NCBI GenBank assembly: GCA_015055615.1
Contig: SVHT01000005.1
Location: 62,001 to 126,000 of the forward strand
Direction: 5' to 3'
Source of the DNA: Clostridiales bacterium
GTDB lineage: Bacteria > Bacillota > Clostridia > Christensenellales > Borkfalkiaceae
DNA: 64,000 nucleotides
Shown here: one piece after another, positions 29,118-38,239 of the stretch
Layout of the letters: every line of letters starts with the position of its first letter
Position numbering within the stretch: the first letter of the stretch is position 1
Program-made: the position numbers and the translations under genes
The notes under the pieces: generated by a model
What the model saw: only the letters and a program-made list of their open reading frames with translations
Databases searched by the model: none
Told to the model about the DNA's origin: nothing

Positions 29118-30050
29118 ATGAGTAAATATTCATTGGTAGTACCTGCGTACAACGAAGAAAAGAGTATACAGTTGTTTTACGATGCGGTTGTTCCTATGAT
29201 GGATACTTTAAACGAAGAATACGAAATGGTTTTCGTAAACGACGGCAGTAAAGACGCGACGTTGGATATTTTGCGTGATTTGGCGGCAAAGGACAAGCGT
29301 GTTAAGGTATGCAGTTTTTCCCGCAACTTCGGTCAGCAAGCGGCGCTTTTGTGCGGTTTGCGGGCGGCGAGCGGGGACGCTATTATTGCGATGGACGCCG
29401 ATTTGCAAGACCCTCCCGAGGTTGCGTTGCAGATGATTGCAAAGTGGAAAGAAGGCTATGAAGTCGTGCACGGCAAACGTCGCAAGAGAAAGGGCGAAAC
29501 GGTGTTCAAGAAGATGACGGCGTTTTTCTATTACCGCTTTATGAGAAAGATTACGGGCATGGAAATGCCCAAGGACGTCGGCGATTTCAAGCTGTACGAC
29601 CGCAAAGTGGTGGACGCTATCCTTTCGATGGGCGAGCATGACCGTTTGCTCCGCGCGCAAGTAACGTGGGTAGGATTTAAACAGACGATTATCGAATTCG
29701 ACCGTCCCGAACGTGTTGCAGGCGAAACCAAATACACGTTAAAGAAGATGATTAAGCTGGCGGAGGCGGGTATTTTCCCCAACACCGATTACACGTTGAC
29801 GTTCCCGATTAAGCTGGGGCTGTTGCTTGGGTTTATGAGCGTAGCGTGCTTTATCACCTTTATCGTACTGACCTGTTGCAATATCTTCTTCGGCGGTTTG
29901 ACGGCGTGGATATTCCCGACCGTTTCGCTGGTGGGCTCGATTATCCTCGTTTGCAACGGTATGGCGAACATTCATACGAGCATGATTTATAAGGAAGTAC
30001 AGAACAGACCGAAGTATATCGTTTCGGAAAAGTACAACTTTGAGGACTAA
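29118..30050 (+). CDS. Family 2 glycosyltransferase with two C-terminal membrane helices
   Basis: 310 aa. GT-A fold with VPAYNEEKS (8-16), VNDGSKD (40-46) and the metal-binding AMDADLQDPP (91-100), then two helices near 230-255 and 265-290. This is the layout of polyprenyl-phosphate glycosyltransferases (GtrB/DPM-like), which load a sugar on a lipid carrier at the inner membrane face. First of three genes that probably act in one cell-surface glycosylation path. Donor sugar unknown. Confidence 0.88.
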   Translation: MSKYSLVVPAYNEEKSIQLFYDAVVPMMDTLNEEYEMVFVNDGSKDATLDILRDLAAKDKRVKVCSFSRNFGQQAALLCGLRAASGDAIIAMDADLQDPPEVALQMIAKWKEGYEVVHGKRRKRKGETVFKKMTAFFYYRFMRKITGMEMPKDVGDFKLYDRKVVDAILSMGEHDRLLRAQVTWVGFKQTIIEFDRPERVAGETKYTLKKMIKLAEAGIFPNTDYTLTFPIKLGLLLGFMSVACFITFIVLTCCNIFFGGLTAWIFPTVSLVGSIILVCNGMANIHTSMIYKEVQNRPKYIVSEKYNFED

Positions 30051-30075
30051 TTTTTAAAAAACTGAGGAGAGCACG

Positions 30076-31023
30076 ATGGAAAAAATATCTTTAATTATTC
30101 CGTGCTATAATGAAGAAGAATCGTTGCCGTATTTGTATGCCGAGCTCAAAAGAGTAACGGCGGAAATGACCGAATACGATTTTGAAATGCTGTTCGTGGA
30201 CGACGGCTCGAAGGATAAGACCTTGCAGTTGCTCCGCGATATGAGCAAGGAAGACGCGCGTGTAAAATACATTTCGTTTTCCCGCAACTTCGGTAAGGAA
30301 TCGGCGATGTACGCAGGTTTTTGCAACGTAACGGGGGATTATGCCGCGGTTATGGACGCGGACATGCAGGACCCGCCTGCTTTGCTCCCTAAAATGATGG
30401 AAATCATCAAAACGGGGGAATATGACAGCGTTGCAACCCGTCGCGAAACGCGCAAGGGTGAACCGAAACTCCGTTCCTTTTTCGCAAGAAGATTTTATAG
30501 GATGATCAATAAAGTATCCGAGGCAAATATCGTGGACGGCGCGCGTGATTTCCGCTTGATGAAACGTTCCATGGTAGACTCGATTGTGTCGATGTGCGAA
30601 CGCGACCGTTTCTCGAAGGGGATTTTCGGTTGGATTGGGTTTAGGACCTATTGGCTCTCCTTTGAAAACGTCGAACGCGTGGCAGGAAAAACGAAGTGGA
30701 GCTTTAAAAAGCTGTTCAAATACTCGATTGACGGAATTGTAGATTTCTCTAATGCGCCGTTGAAATTCTCGCTGTGGTTTGGAATTTTGGCGATGCTTGG
30801 GTTTATGGGTATGTTGGCGTTTGCGTTGGTGCGTACGATTGGGTACAACCACCCGATTATGGATTGGCCGTTGCTGGTGAGCATTATATGCCTTTCGGTT
30901 AGTATGGTGCTGTTTAGCCTGTATATTATGGGGATATACGTCGCCAAGATATTCAGGGAAACGCAACATAGGCCCTCGTATATCATAGGCGAAACGAATA
31001 AAGACGACGCCGTTAGTAAATAA
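30076..31023 (+). CDS. Second family 2 glycosyltransferase, paralogue of the preceding gene
   Basis: 315 aa, same architecture: IPCYNEEES (8-16), VDDGSKD, MDADMQDPP and two C-terminal helices. It is clearly related to its neighbour but well diverged (for example ARDFRLMKRS in place of VGDFKLYDRK), so it may use a different sugar or carrier. 25 bases from the previous gene, with GAGGAG before the ATG. Confidence 0.88.
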   Translation: MEKISLIIPCYNEEESLPYLYAELKRVTAEMTEYDFEMLFVDDGSKDKTLQLLRDMSKEDARVKYISFSRNFGKESAMYAGFCNVTGDYAAVMDADMQDPPALLPKMMEIIKTGEYDSVATRRETRKGEPKLRSFFARRFYRMINKVSEANIVDGARDFRLMKRSMVDSIVSMCERDRFSKGIFGWIGFRTYWLSFENVERVAGKTKWSFKKLFKYSIDGIVDFSNAPLKFSLWFGILAMLGFMGMLAFALVRTIGYNHPIMDWPLLVSIICLSVSMVLFSLYIMGIYVAKIFRETQHRPSYIIGETNKDDAVSK

Positions 31024-31025
31024 AA

Positions 31026-31058
31026 AAAGCGGTTGCGATAACACGCAACCGTTTCCTT
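31026..31058 (+). terminator. Weak terminator between the second and third cassette genes
   Basis: 8-bp perfect core stem (31030-31037 with 31044-31051), six-base loop, followed by TTTCC. Partial read-through is likely. Confidence 0.5.
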
Positions 31059-31093
31059 ATTAGGGTTTTAAGGTGTTTTGAAAGGAGATAGCT

Positions 31094-32626
31094 ATGGAGA
31101 AAGAACAGGAAGTATTGCAAGAGGCGGACAACGGGAAACAAATGCCGAAGTGGTTGCAAAAATACGGATATTTGCTTATTTTTGCGGCGGTATCGGTGCT
31201 GATTTCGTTGTTTGCGTTTAAATCGTCGTTTTTGTATCCCCTCAACGATTGGGTAGACCCCAACTGCTTTATGACGATGGGAAGAGGGATATTGAAAGGG
31301 AAAGTTATGTATCGTGACCTTTACGAACAGAAAGGTCCGTACGTATATTTCCTGCACGCGATTGCCGCGCTCATATCCGATACGTCCTTTTTGGGAATGT
31401 GGTTTTTGGAAATCATCAACCTCTTTTTCTGTATGGTATTGATTGCGAAAATCGTCGGTTTATACGGACATAAACGTTCGGTTTGCGTGGTTTGCGCTCT
31501 GCTGATTGGCTTTTCCTCTTGTTTCTCGTACGCAATGGTTTCGGGGGACAGCGTGGAGGAATTCGCCTCGCCCATGTTCCTGTGGTTGCTGTACGTAACC
31601 GTTAAAAATATCAAGCAAGAGAAAAAGTTCACGCTGTTGCAATATACCTTGATTGGTTTCACGGCGGGCATTGTTTTTTGGAGTAAATTTACCCTCGTTG
31701 GGATATACATCGGTTGGTTTATATACTATGCGTGGAGAAGATTCCGTTGCAAGGAATACAAAGAGATTGTAAAGGCGATTTTCTTTATCGTTTGCGGTGT
31801 CGTTTTGGCGACGTTGCCTTGCTTTATTTACTTCTTGGTAAACGGAGCGATTAAAGATTGGTTGACGTCCTATATCTATAACAACCTGTTTATCTATTCC
31901 AAGGGCGGTAATATCTTTAAGACGATTTTAGAGTTTTTGAAAGCGATTGGGCTTACCCTCATTTGGAATCCACAATACACCTTGCCCGCGATTTTTGGTA
32001 TTGCATGGTTTGTGAAGAAGAAGGAGGGCGAAGAACGTTGGTTCTTGGTATGGATTGCCTCCGTTGCGTTGGTGTTCTTCTATATCGGTGGCAGAGGGTA
32101 TCGTTATTACGGCTTGCCCTTGTACGTTTTCGCCGTATTCGGGTACGTTTCGGTGTTAGAATTGATTGCCAAGAAAAATCCGTTCGTATGGCTGAAACGT
32201 TGCGCTTGGTTGGCGACGGCAGCCGTGTTGATAAGCTCGCTTTGTTTCTTCTTTATCAACGGGCATTCGGACGATATTTTCCGCGCAAAGGAAGATACGG
32301 TACAGCACAAATTCGCGCGGTATATCCGTGAGAACGGGGATGAAAATCCGACGGTGCTCAACTACGGTATGTTGGACTCGGGTTTCTATCTTGCGACGGG
32401 ACAAGTACCCGAATTCAAACACTTTAACCGTTTGAATATTCCCTTGGAAGAAATGTTCACGGAAATGGACCGTTATTTAGACGAAGGGCTTGCCGACTAC
32501 GTTGTCGATTGCGTGGCGGAGAAACGGAAGGAACCGATCAGCCACGAAAATTATCGTGAGGTTATGCGTGTTTACGAGGACGTGTGTGGCGACACAATTC
32601 TCTATATTTTATACGAAAAAATCTAA
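31094..32626 (+). CDS. Multi-pass membrane protein, GT-C glycosyltransferase-like
   Basis: 510 aa with about 10 hydrophobic helices and a soluble C-terminal segment (from about 415). The first loop carries DWVDPNCF and later YRDLYEQKGPYVYF, the acidic first-loop and Y-x-D-x-x-x-x-K-G-P pattern typical of lipid-linked sugar transferases related to PMT/ArnT. It would use the lipid-linked sugars made by the two preceding enzymes on the outer face. Target (teichoic acid, protein or polysaccharide) unknown. Confidence 0.75.
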   Translation: MEKEQEVLQEADNGKQMPKWLQKYGYLLIFAAVSVLISLFAFKSSFLYPLNDWVDPNCFMTMGRGILKGKVMYRDLYEQKGPYVYFLHAIAALISDTSFLGMWFLEIINLFFCMVLIAKIVGLYGHKRSVCVVCALLIGFSSCFSYAMVSGDSVEEFASPMFLWLLYVTVKNIKQEKKFTLLQYTLIGFTAGIVFWSKFTLVGIYIGWFIYYAWRRFRCKEYKEIVKAIFFIVCGVVLATLPCFIYFLVNGAIKDWLTSYIYNNLFIYSKGGNIFKTILEFLKAIGLTLIWNPQYTLPAIFGIAWFVKKKEGEERWFLVWIASVALVFFYIGGRGYRYYGLPLYVFAVFGYVSVLELIAKKNPFVWLKRCAWLATAAVLISSLCFFFINGHSDDIFRAKEDTVQHKFARYIRENGDENPTVLNYGMLDSGFYLATGQVPEFKHFNRLNIPLEEMFTEMDRYLDEGLADYVVDCVAEKRKEPISHENYREVMRVYEDVCGDTILYILYEKI

Positions 32627-32634
32627 ATAAAAAT

Positions 32635-32665
32635 AACCCCGTGGGCGAGTTACCCACGGGGTTTT
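32635..32665. terminator. Bidirectional terminator between convergent operons
   Basis: Perfect 11-bp stem (32635-32645 with 32653-32663), seven-base loop, T-rich on + and A-rich upstream so that it also serves mnmG on the minus strand. Confidence 0.88.
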
Positions 32666-32679
32666 GCTATGTCTTTTTG

Positions 32680-34554
32680 TTACGAGCGCGTTGCTAAATA
32701 TACCATTAAAACGGATATGTCTGCGGGGTTTACGCCCGAAATTCTGCCCGCTTGCCCAAGGTTAAAGGGACGGATACGGTCCAACTTTTCTCTTGCCTCC
32801 AAGCGTAAGCCCGCAATCGAATTGTAATCGATATCGGGAGGCAACAGCTTGTCTTCCAATTTTTTTGCGCGCTCGATAATATCCAAGCCCTGCTTTAAAT
32901 ACCCCTCGTACTTGACGGTAATTTCCGCCGTTTCCAAGACGTTTTTCGGGTATTCGTAAAAGACGTTAAAACGGGCCATAATATCTTTTAAGGGGACGGA
33001 ACGCTTAATCATATCCGCATACGATACGCCACCGCTGGGCTCGCCGTAGCCGTATTCTGCCAAAAACGCCGTTGCTTCCTTTTGAGGTACGCGCGTTTGC
33101 AATGCGGAGAGTAATTGCTCGTATTTTTCCTTGCGTTCTAAATATCTTTCATAGCGTTCGTTGGTGACCAAACCGACCTCTTTGCCCTTTTCCGTCAAAC
33201 GGAAATCGGCGTTGTCCTGCCGTAAACAAATGCGGTGTTCAGCGCGCGAAGTCATCATACGATAGGGCTCGTCGGTGCCTTTCGTTACCAAGTCGTCAAT
33301 CAAAACGCCGATATACGCCTCGTCACGGCGAAGCGTGAAGGGGGGCAGACCGCGGAGCTTTAACGACGCGTTCAAACCTGCCATAAGTCCTTGCGCGGCG
33401 GCTTCTTCATAACCCGACGTGCCGTTGATTTGTCCTGCCGTGTAGATACCTTCTATCTTTTTAAATTCCAAGGTAGGCAACACGTCCAAGGTGTCGATGC
33501 AATCGTATTCGATGGCGTAACCGTATCGCATAATATCGGCGTGTTCCAAGCCCGCAACGGACGCGTACATAGCCCGCTGTACGTCGTGGGGCATAGACGT
33601 GGACATGCCTTGTACGTATACTTCCAAGGTGTCCGCGCCCTCGGGCTCTAAGAAAATTTGGTGGCGTTCCTTGTCCTTAAAACGGACGACTTTCGTTTCG
33701 ATAGAGGGGCAATAACGAGGGCCCGTCGATAAAATCGTTCCATCGTAAAGGGGGGAGCGGTCGAGGTTGTCCATAATAATGCCGTGCGTGTCGAGATTGG
33801 TATAGGTGAGATAGCAGGGCATCTTGTTTTCGGGTGGCGTATCGTGCATAAAGGAAAAAGGATAGATATCCGTATCGCCGTTTTGCACTTCACACTTTGA
33901 ATAATCAATCGTTCTGCCGTCCAAGCGCGCGGGCGTACCCGTCTTAAAACGGCGCACGTTAAAGCCGAGCTTTATAAGGCTTTCGGTGAGATGCGTAGCG
34001 GGGGCAAAGCCGTTCGGCCCCGATTTTTGTACCACGTGTCCCGTAATCGTTTCGCCGTTGAGATAAACCCCCGTGCAAAGAATAACTGCCTTGCATGCAA
34101 TCACGCCGCCGTAGCTCGTTTTCACGCCCGAGCATTTGCCGTTTTCCACAAGAATTTCGGAGGCTTCCGCCTGAATAATACGCAAATTTTCGGTGTTTTC
34201 CAGCACACGTTTCATTTCCGCATGATAGGCGTTTTTATCCGATTGCGCGCGCAGGGATTGTACCGCGGCGCCCTTGCCGACGTTCAGCATACGGATTTGC
34301 AACGCGGTTTTGTCCGCGACGATACCCATTTCTCCGCCGAGCGCGTCGATTTCGCGGACCAAATGCCCCTTTGCCGTGCCACCGATAGAGGGGTTGCAGG
34401 GCAGAAAAGCGATGCTGTCGAGGTTGAGGGTCAAAAGAGCGGTTTTGATACCGGTGCGCGCCAAAGCAAGCGCAGCCTCGCAACCTGCGTGTCCTGCGCC
34501 TACAACCACCGCGTCCGCGGTATATTCCAAAAATTCGTTCTTCGTTTCTAACAT
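32680..34554 (-). CDS. mnmG: tRNA uridine 5-carboxymethylaminomethyl modification enzyme
   Basis: 624-aa FAD protein that, with MnmE, modifies U34 of several tRNAs. FAD-binding VVVGAGHAGCEAA (16-28), the CNPSIGGTAKGH motif (about 53-64) and GQINGTSGYEEAAAQG (about 375) are all intact. It lies 64 bases downstream of dnaA on the same strand and is probably co-transcribed. mnmE is not next to it, unlike in many Firmicutes. Confidence 0.96.
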   Translation of the reverse strand: MLETKNEFLEYTADAVVVGAGHAGCEAALALARTGIKTALLTLNLDSIAFLPCNPSIGGTAKGHLVREIDALGGEMGIVADKTALQIRMLNVGKGAAVQSLRAQSDKNAYHAEMKRVLENTENLRIIQAEASEILVENGKCSGVKTSYGGVIACKAVILCTGVYLNGETITGHVVQKSGPNGFAPATHLTESLIKLGFNVRRFKTGTPARLDGRTIDYSKCEVQNGDTDIYPFSFMHDTPPENKMPCYLTYTNLDTHGIIMDNLDRSPLYDGTILSTGPRYCPSIETKVVRFKDKERHQIFLEPEGADTLEVYVQGMSTSMPHDVQRAMYASVAGLEHADIMRYGYAIEYDCIDTLDVLPTLEFKKIEGIYTAGQINGTSGYEEAAAQGLMAGLNASLKLRGLPPFTLRRDEAYIGVLIDDLVTKGTDEPYRMMTSRAEHRICLRQDNADFRLTEKGKEVGLVTNERYERYLERKEKYEQLLSALQTRVPQKEATAFLAEYGYGEPSGGVSYADMIKRSVPLKDIMARFNVFYEYPKNVLETAEITVKYEGYLKQGLDIIERAKKLEDKLLPPDIDYNSIAGLRLEAREKLDRIRPFNLGQAGRISGVNPADISVLMVYLATRS

Positions 34555-34618
34555 AACCGTAAAAAGTCCTAAATAACCGATTAACGCGACGCAACCGCCG
34601 CGCTAATACGAGAAGTGT

Positions 34619-35950
34619 TTATTTTTTCAATACAATGTTTTTAATGTCGTCGATTTCCTTTTCGATACGCGCGTTGAGTTTTTCCAAATCACGCATTTTA
34701 TCGCGGGCGTACATAATGGTCGTATGGTCTCTGCCTCCGAGGTGTTCGCCAATGACGTCGAGGGGGATTGTCAACATTTCGCACATAATATACGCGCAAA
34801 TTTGACGCGCCTTTACAAGGTCTGCTTTCTTGCTCTTGCCGATAAGGTCGTCCTTTTTCACTTTGAAATATCCACAGACCGCCGAAGTAATCTTTTCGGG
34901 CGTAACGTCTTCCTCTTCCGCTTCGCTCACCGATTCGCTGAGGGCGAGCTTGGCAAGGGCGAGGGTAATGGGCTGTTCGTGTAATTTACTTGCGAAGATG
35001 ACTTTGTTCAATCTGCCTTCCAAGGTACGTACGTCGTGCCCCGAATCATGCGCCAAAAATTCTAAAACGTCTTCGGAAATAGAACACTTTTTGTCCATAG
35101 CCTTACGTTTCAAAATGGCAATTTTCGTTTCGCAATCGGGCGGTTGGATATCGACGATCATACCCCCCTCAAAACGGGTGCGCAATCTGTCTTCCAATTT
35201 TGCAATTTCCTTGGGCGGACGGTCGGACGTGATGACGATTTGCTTGTTCTGCGCTGACAGCTCGTTAAAGGTGTGGAAAAGCTCTTCTTGTAATTGCGTG
35301 CGCGAGCCCAAGAATTGAATATCGTCAATCATCAAAACGTCCACGTTGCGGTAATGCAAACGGAATTTCGTGCCCGTTTTTTGCGTAATCGAGTCGATGA
35401 GGTCGTTCAAAAAGTTTTCGCTTGTGGTATACAGTACCTTTTTTTCGGGCGACGTCTGCGCTAATTGGTTGGCGATGGCGTGCATAAGGTGGGTTTTACC
35501 CAAGCCCGATTCCCCGTAGATGAACAGGGGGTTAAAGGTTTCGCCGGGGTTTTCAGCAACCGCTTTTGCGGCGGCGTAAACGAACTTGCTCCCTGCGCCA
35601 GCGACGAAGGAATCAAAGGTAAACGCTTTGTTGATGGGGGAGGTGCGGAAGGCTTCGGAAACGTCCTCTTCAAAATCCAAAGGATAATTTACGCTCCCGT
35701 CCACGACAATACGGAAATCGGCAAGCCCCAAATCGCATTTTACGATTGCGGAGCGCAACGATTCGGCGTGCTTTCTTTCGATGACGCCCGCCGCCATGTC
35801 GGTATGCGCTTTTAATACGATTTTACGTCCTACGACGTCAATCGGCTCTAACTCCTTAATGAACGCGTTAAAAGAAGACGGATTGATGAGCATCTCCGCC
35901 TTTTCCAAAATCTGTTTCCATAAAAACTGCAACTGCGAATTTTCAGGCAT
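34619..35950 (-). CDS. dnaA: Chromosomal replication initiator DnaA
   Basis: 443 aa. Domain I (about 1-85), very short linker (about 86-105), AAA+ domain with Walker A GESGLGKTH (146-154) and Walker B LMIDDIQFL, and the DNA-binding domain ending with the box-recognition motif GGRDHTTIMYA. The start follows GGGGGT. Unusually, dnaN is not downstream; mnmG is, and recF is divergent. No cluster of DnaA boxes is visible in the short flanking gaps. Confidence 0.97.
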   Translation of the reverse strand: MPENSQLQFLWKQILEKAEMLINPSSFNAFIKELEPIDVVGRKIVLKAHTDMAAGVIERKHAESLRSAIVKCDLGLADFRIVVDGSVNYPLDFEEDVSEAFRTSPINKAFTFDSFVAGAGSKFVYAAAKAVAENPGETFNPLFIYGESGLGKTHLMHAIANQLAQTSPEKKVLYTTSENFLNDLIDSITQKTGTKFRLHYRNVDVLMIDDIQFLGSRTQLQEELFHTFNELSAQNKQIVITSDRPPKEIAKLEDRLRTRFEGGMIVDIQPPDCETKIAILKRKAMDKKCSISEDVLEFLAHDSGHDVRTLEGRLNKVIFASKLHEQPITLALAKLALSESVSEAEEEDVTPEKITSAVCGYFKVKKDDLIGKSKKADLVKARQICAYIMCEMLTIPLDVIGEHLGGRDHTTIMYARDKMRDLEKLNARIEKEIDDIKNIVLKK

Positions 35951-35972
35951 TTTTTACCCCCATGGTAGAATT

Positions 35973-35997
35973 GTTTACGTATATCCCTCTCGTAAAC
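35973..35997. repeat. Inverted repeat in the dnaA-recF divergent region
   Basis: GTTTACG (35973-35979) and CGTAAAC (35991-35997), 11 bases apart. It sits in the dnaA leader and touches the recF -35. Could be an operator; unproven. Confidence 0.55.
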
Positions 35998-36030
35998 TTG
36001 TCTTTTCCAAAATTATTTGATATAATTATA
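35998..36030. promoter_or_regulatory. Overlapping divergent promoters of recF and dnaA
   Basis: For recF: TTGTCT (35998-36003), 17-bp spacer, TATAAT (36021-36026). For dnaA a minus-strand TATAAT occupies 36030-36025, with a poor -35. The two -10 boxes overlap, so the genes may exclude each other's initiation. Confidence 0.65.
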
Positions 36031-36080
36031 ATACAAAACGCGACGAAAAGAAAGCAATTTTGACGGGGTTTTTTACGATT

Positions 36081-37166
36081 ATGCAAATAAAAAAATTATT
36101 CCTTCAAAATTTCAGAAACTATCAATCGGAAATCTTTACCTTTTCCGATGGTTTAAACGTGCTCTTTGGTAAAAACGCGCAGGGTAAAACCAACTGCGCG
36201 GAGGCGGTTTTTTACCTTTGCACGGGCGCGTCGTTGCGTATTCGCCATGATAAGCAACTCATCAAAATCGGTGCGGAAAGCGCAAAAATCACGGCGGAAA
36301 CGGAAAACCGCTACGGCAAAGTGACGATTGAGGCGGATATTTACGAAACGAAACGGGAAATCCGTGTAAACGGCAGTAAGATTGCCAAAAACGCCGACCT
36401 TATGGGACATATCAACAGCGTGTTTTTCTCGCCTGGGGAGCTCCGCCTTATCCAAGACGGACCGGACGAACGTCGCCGTTTTATGAATTTGTCTATTTCA
36501 CAGACCTCGCCCGCTTATTATACGGCGTTGCTTCGGTACAACAAAATTCTGGATCAACGCAATACCCTGCTCAAAAACCGCGACGTGTCGTTGGTTTTAG
36601 ATACTCTGCCCGTTTGGGACGAACAGCTTTGCAAATATGCGGCGGTTATCGTTAAAAAACGTGTGGAATTTTTGGAAAAATTAGCGCCGTACGCTAAGGA
36701 ACATCACGCCTTTTTGACGGACGGCGAGGAAGAACTCGTGATTAAGCCCGACCGCGTTTACGAAGGGGACGAAACGGAGATTGCCAAAAACTTGCTCCGC
36801 AGATTGGAAAACAATTACGAGAAAGATTTGCGTTTGGGCTTTACGACGGTGGGCCCGCACCGTGACGATTTAGACGTGTTGATTGGCGGTATGGACGCAA
36901 AATCGTACGCGTCGCAAGGGCAAATGCGCACGGCGGCGCTGTCCTTGAAACTGTCGGAGGTGGACATCTTTAAAGACCTTTCGGGGGAAAATCCCGTGCT
37001 GATTTTAGACGACGTCATGAGCGAGCTTGACCTCAAACGTCGCAAAAAATTGCTCAAATGCACCCAAGGCATACAGACGATTTTGACTTGTACGCACGCC
37101 GAGCGTGTGCTCTACGGCGCAGAATGTAACAAAATACGCATCGAAGACGGGCACATCAAACCCTAA
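36081..37166 (+). CDS. recF: DNA replication and repair protein RecF
   Basis: 361-aa ABC-type ATPase that helps load RecA at gaps. Walker A GKNAQGKTN (30-38), signature region YASQGQMRTAALSLKLSE and Walker B PVLILDDVMSELD. The ATG at 36081 gives the canonical MQIKKLFLQNFRNY start; an upstream TTG is not supported. Divergent from dnaA. Confidence 0.95.
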   Translation: MQIKKLFLQNFRNYQSEIFTFSDGLNVLFGKNAQGKTNCAEAVFYLCTGASLRIRHDKQLIKIGAESAKITAETENRYGKVTIEADIYETKREIRVNGSKIAKNADLMGHINSVFFSPGELRLIQDGPDERRRFMNLSISQTSPAYYTALLRYNKILDQRNTLLKNRDVSLVLDTLPVWDEQLCKYAAVIVKKRVEFLEKLAPYAKEHHAFLTDGEEELVIKPDRVYEGDETEIAKNLLRRLENNYEKDLRLGFTTVGPHRDDLDVLIGGMDAKSYASQGQMRTAALSLKLSEVDIFKDLSGENPVLILDDVMSELDLKRRKKLLKCTQGIQTILTCTHAERVLYGAECNKIRIEDGHIKP

Positions 37167-37238
37167 CGTGTCGGTATAAAGGGGCGAAAAAACGCTCATA
37201 CTGACGAAAAGCCCCCATACGTGTCGCAACGAACCTCT

Positions 37239-37249
37239 TTTACATACGG
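37239..37249 (+). other. Leader motif shared with sigG
   Basis: TTTACATACGG 17 bases before the vanW-like ATG; the same 11-mer occurs at 50926-50936, 20 bases before sigG, each followed by a purine-rich ribosome site. Confidence 0.4.
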
Positions 37250-37266
37250 CAAAGGATGGGGACGAT

Positions 37267-38100
37267 ATGCACCGAAAAACGAGAAAATATATAACGGCGC
37301 TCCTGCTTGCGAGCGCTTTTTTCTTTGCGCCGATCGGGTGCGGGGCAAGGCAACAAGCCGTTTCTGCGACGGCGGTGGCACAGATGGCGAAAGACAATCC
37401 GTACGGTTGGGAAAAACTCTCTTCATATACCACCTATTACGATGAAAAGGATAGGGGACGGGTTGAGAATATCCGCATCGCCGCGCGTTTAATCGACGGA
37501 GTGACGGTACAGGCGTTTGGAGAATTTTCCTTTAACAAGACGGTAGGCAGGCGTACGGAAGAGGCGGGTTTTAAACAGGCGAAAATTATCGTCAACGGCG
37601 AGTACGTACAGGGGGTGGGCGGCGGCGTGTGTCAAGTGAGTACGACGCTGTATAATGCCGCGATAAAATCGGGTTTACAAATTACGGAATTTCATCCGCA
37701 CAGTTTGCGCGTGGCGTACGTGCCCCCCTCGCGCGACGCCATGGTATCCACGCACAGCGATCTTTGCTTTTTTAATCCTTACGCACACCCCGTTCATCTT
37801 TCCGCACAGGTATTTTCAGGCGGTGTTCGCGTCATCTTTTACGGCAGGGGCGAGGGGTATCGATACGAAATCGTCAGCGTGGAAACGGGGGAAATTCCGC
37901 CGCCGCCACCCATTGTTAAGGAGGGGGATAAGGATGACGTTCTCCGCTCGCCGAGAAAGGGTGTGAAGAGCGAGGCGTATTTGGAAACCTATCAGGGAGC
38001 GCGGTTGGTCGCAAGAAAAAAGCTTCGAGAGGACGAATACCGCCCCACGCAAGGAATAATCGTCAAAAAAATGTCTGAAATGACAATTTACGGGCAATAA
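37267..38100 (+). CDS. VanW-domain lipoprotein
   Basis: 277 aa. A basic start and hydrophobic stretch end in FAPIGCGA, a plausible lipobox. The VanW core follows: FGEFSFNKTVGRRT, then QGVGGGVCQVSTTLYNAA (about 115-132) and HPHSLRV. After a Pro-rich linker (IPPPPPIV) the C-terminal 55 residues resemble a G5-like strand pattern. Related proteins act at the cell envelope, but the biochemical role of VanW is unknown. Its leader shares an 11-base motif with sigG. Confidence 0.85.
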   Translation: MHRKTRKYITALLLASAFFFAPIGCGARQQAVSATAVAQMAKDNPYGWEKLSSYTTYYDEKDRGRVENIRIAARLIDGVTVQAFGEFSFNKTVGRRTEEAGFKQAKIIVNGEYVQGVGGGVCQVSTTLYNAAIKSGLQITEFHPHSLRVAYVPPSRDAMVSTHSDLCFFNPYAHPVHLSAQVFSGGVRVIFYGRGEGYRYEIVSVETGEIPPPPPIVKEGDKDDVLRSPRKGVKSEAYLETYQGARLVARKKLREDEYRPTQGIIVKKMSEMTIYGQ

Positions 38101-38115
38101 AATACTTTCCAACGC

Positions 38116-38144
38116 TTGTCTTTTTTCGCGGAAAATGTTATAAT
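38116..38144 (+). promoter_or_regulatory. Promoter of asnS
   Basis: TTGTCT (38116-38121), 17-bp spacer, TATAAT (38139-38144). The 95-base leader lacks the T-box core GGTGGNACCGCG. Confidence 0.82.
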
Positions 38145-38239
38145 AAAATCGTATAAATAAAAGAAAAAATCGGGCGTGTTCCGCGTAGCGGAAAAAATGC
38201 CGAAAACGGCGGGCGTTCGATGCACAAAGGCAGGTTGCT

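Noticed and set aside
26866-29133. 755-codon open frame on the minus strand opposite pnp
   Set aside because: It mirrors the strongly biased codons of pnp, has no ribosome site or family motif, and pnp is certain.
35951-36080. Replication origin between dnaA and recF
   Set aside because: Only about 110-130 bases, no TTATCCACA-type boxes; gene orientation does not switch here.
38145-38239. T-box riboswitch in the asnS leader
   Set aside because: The conserved T-box core sequence is absent and the leader is too short.
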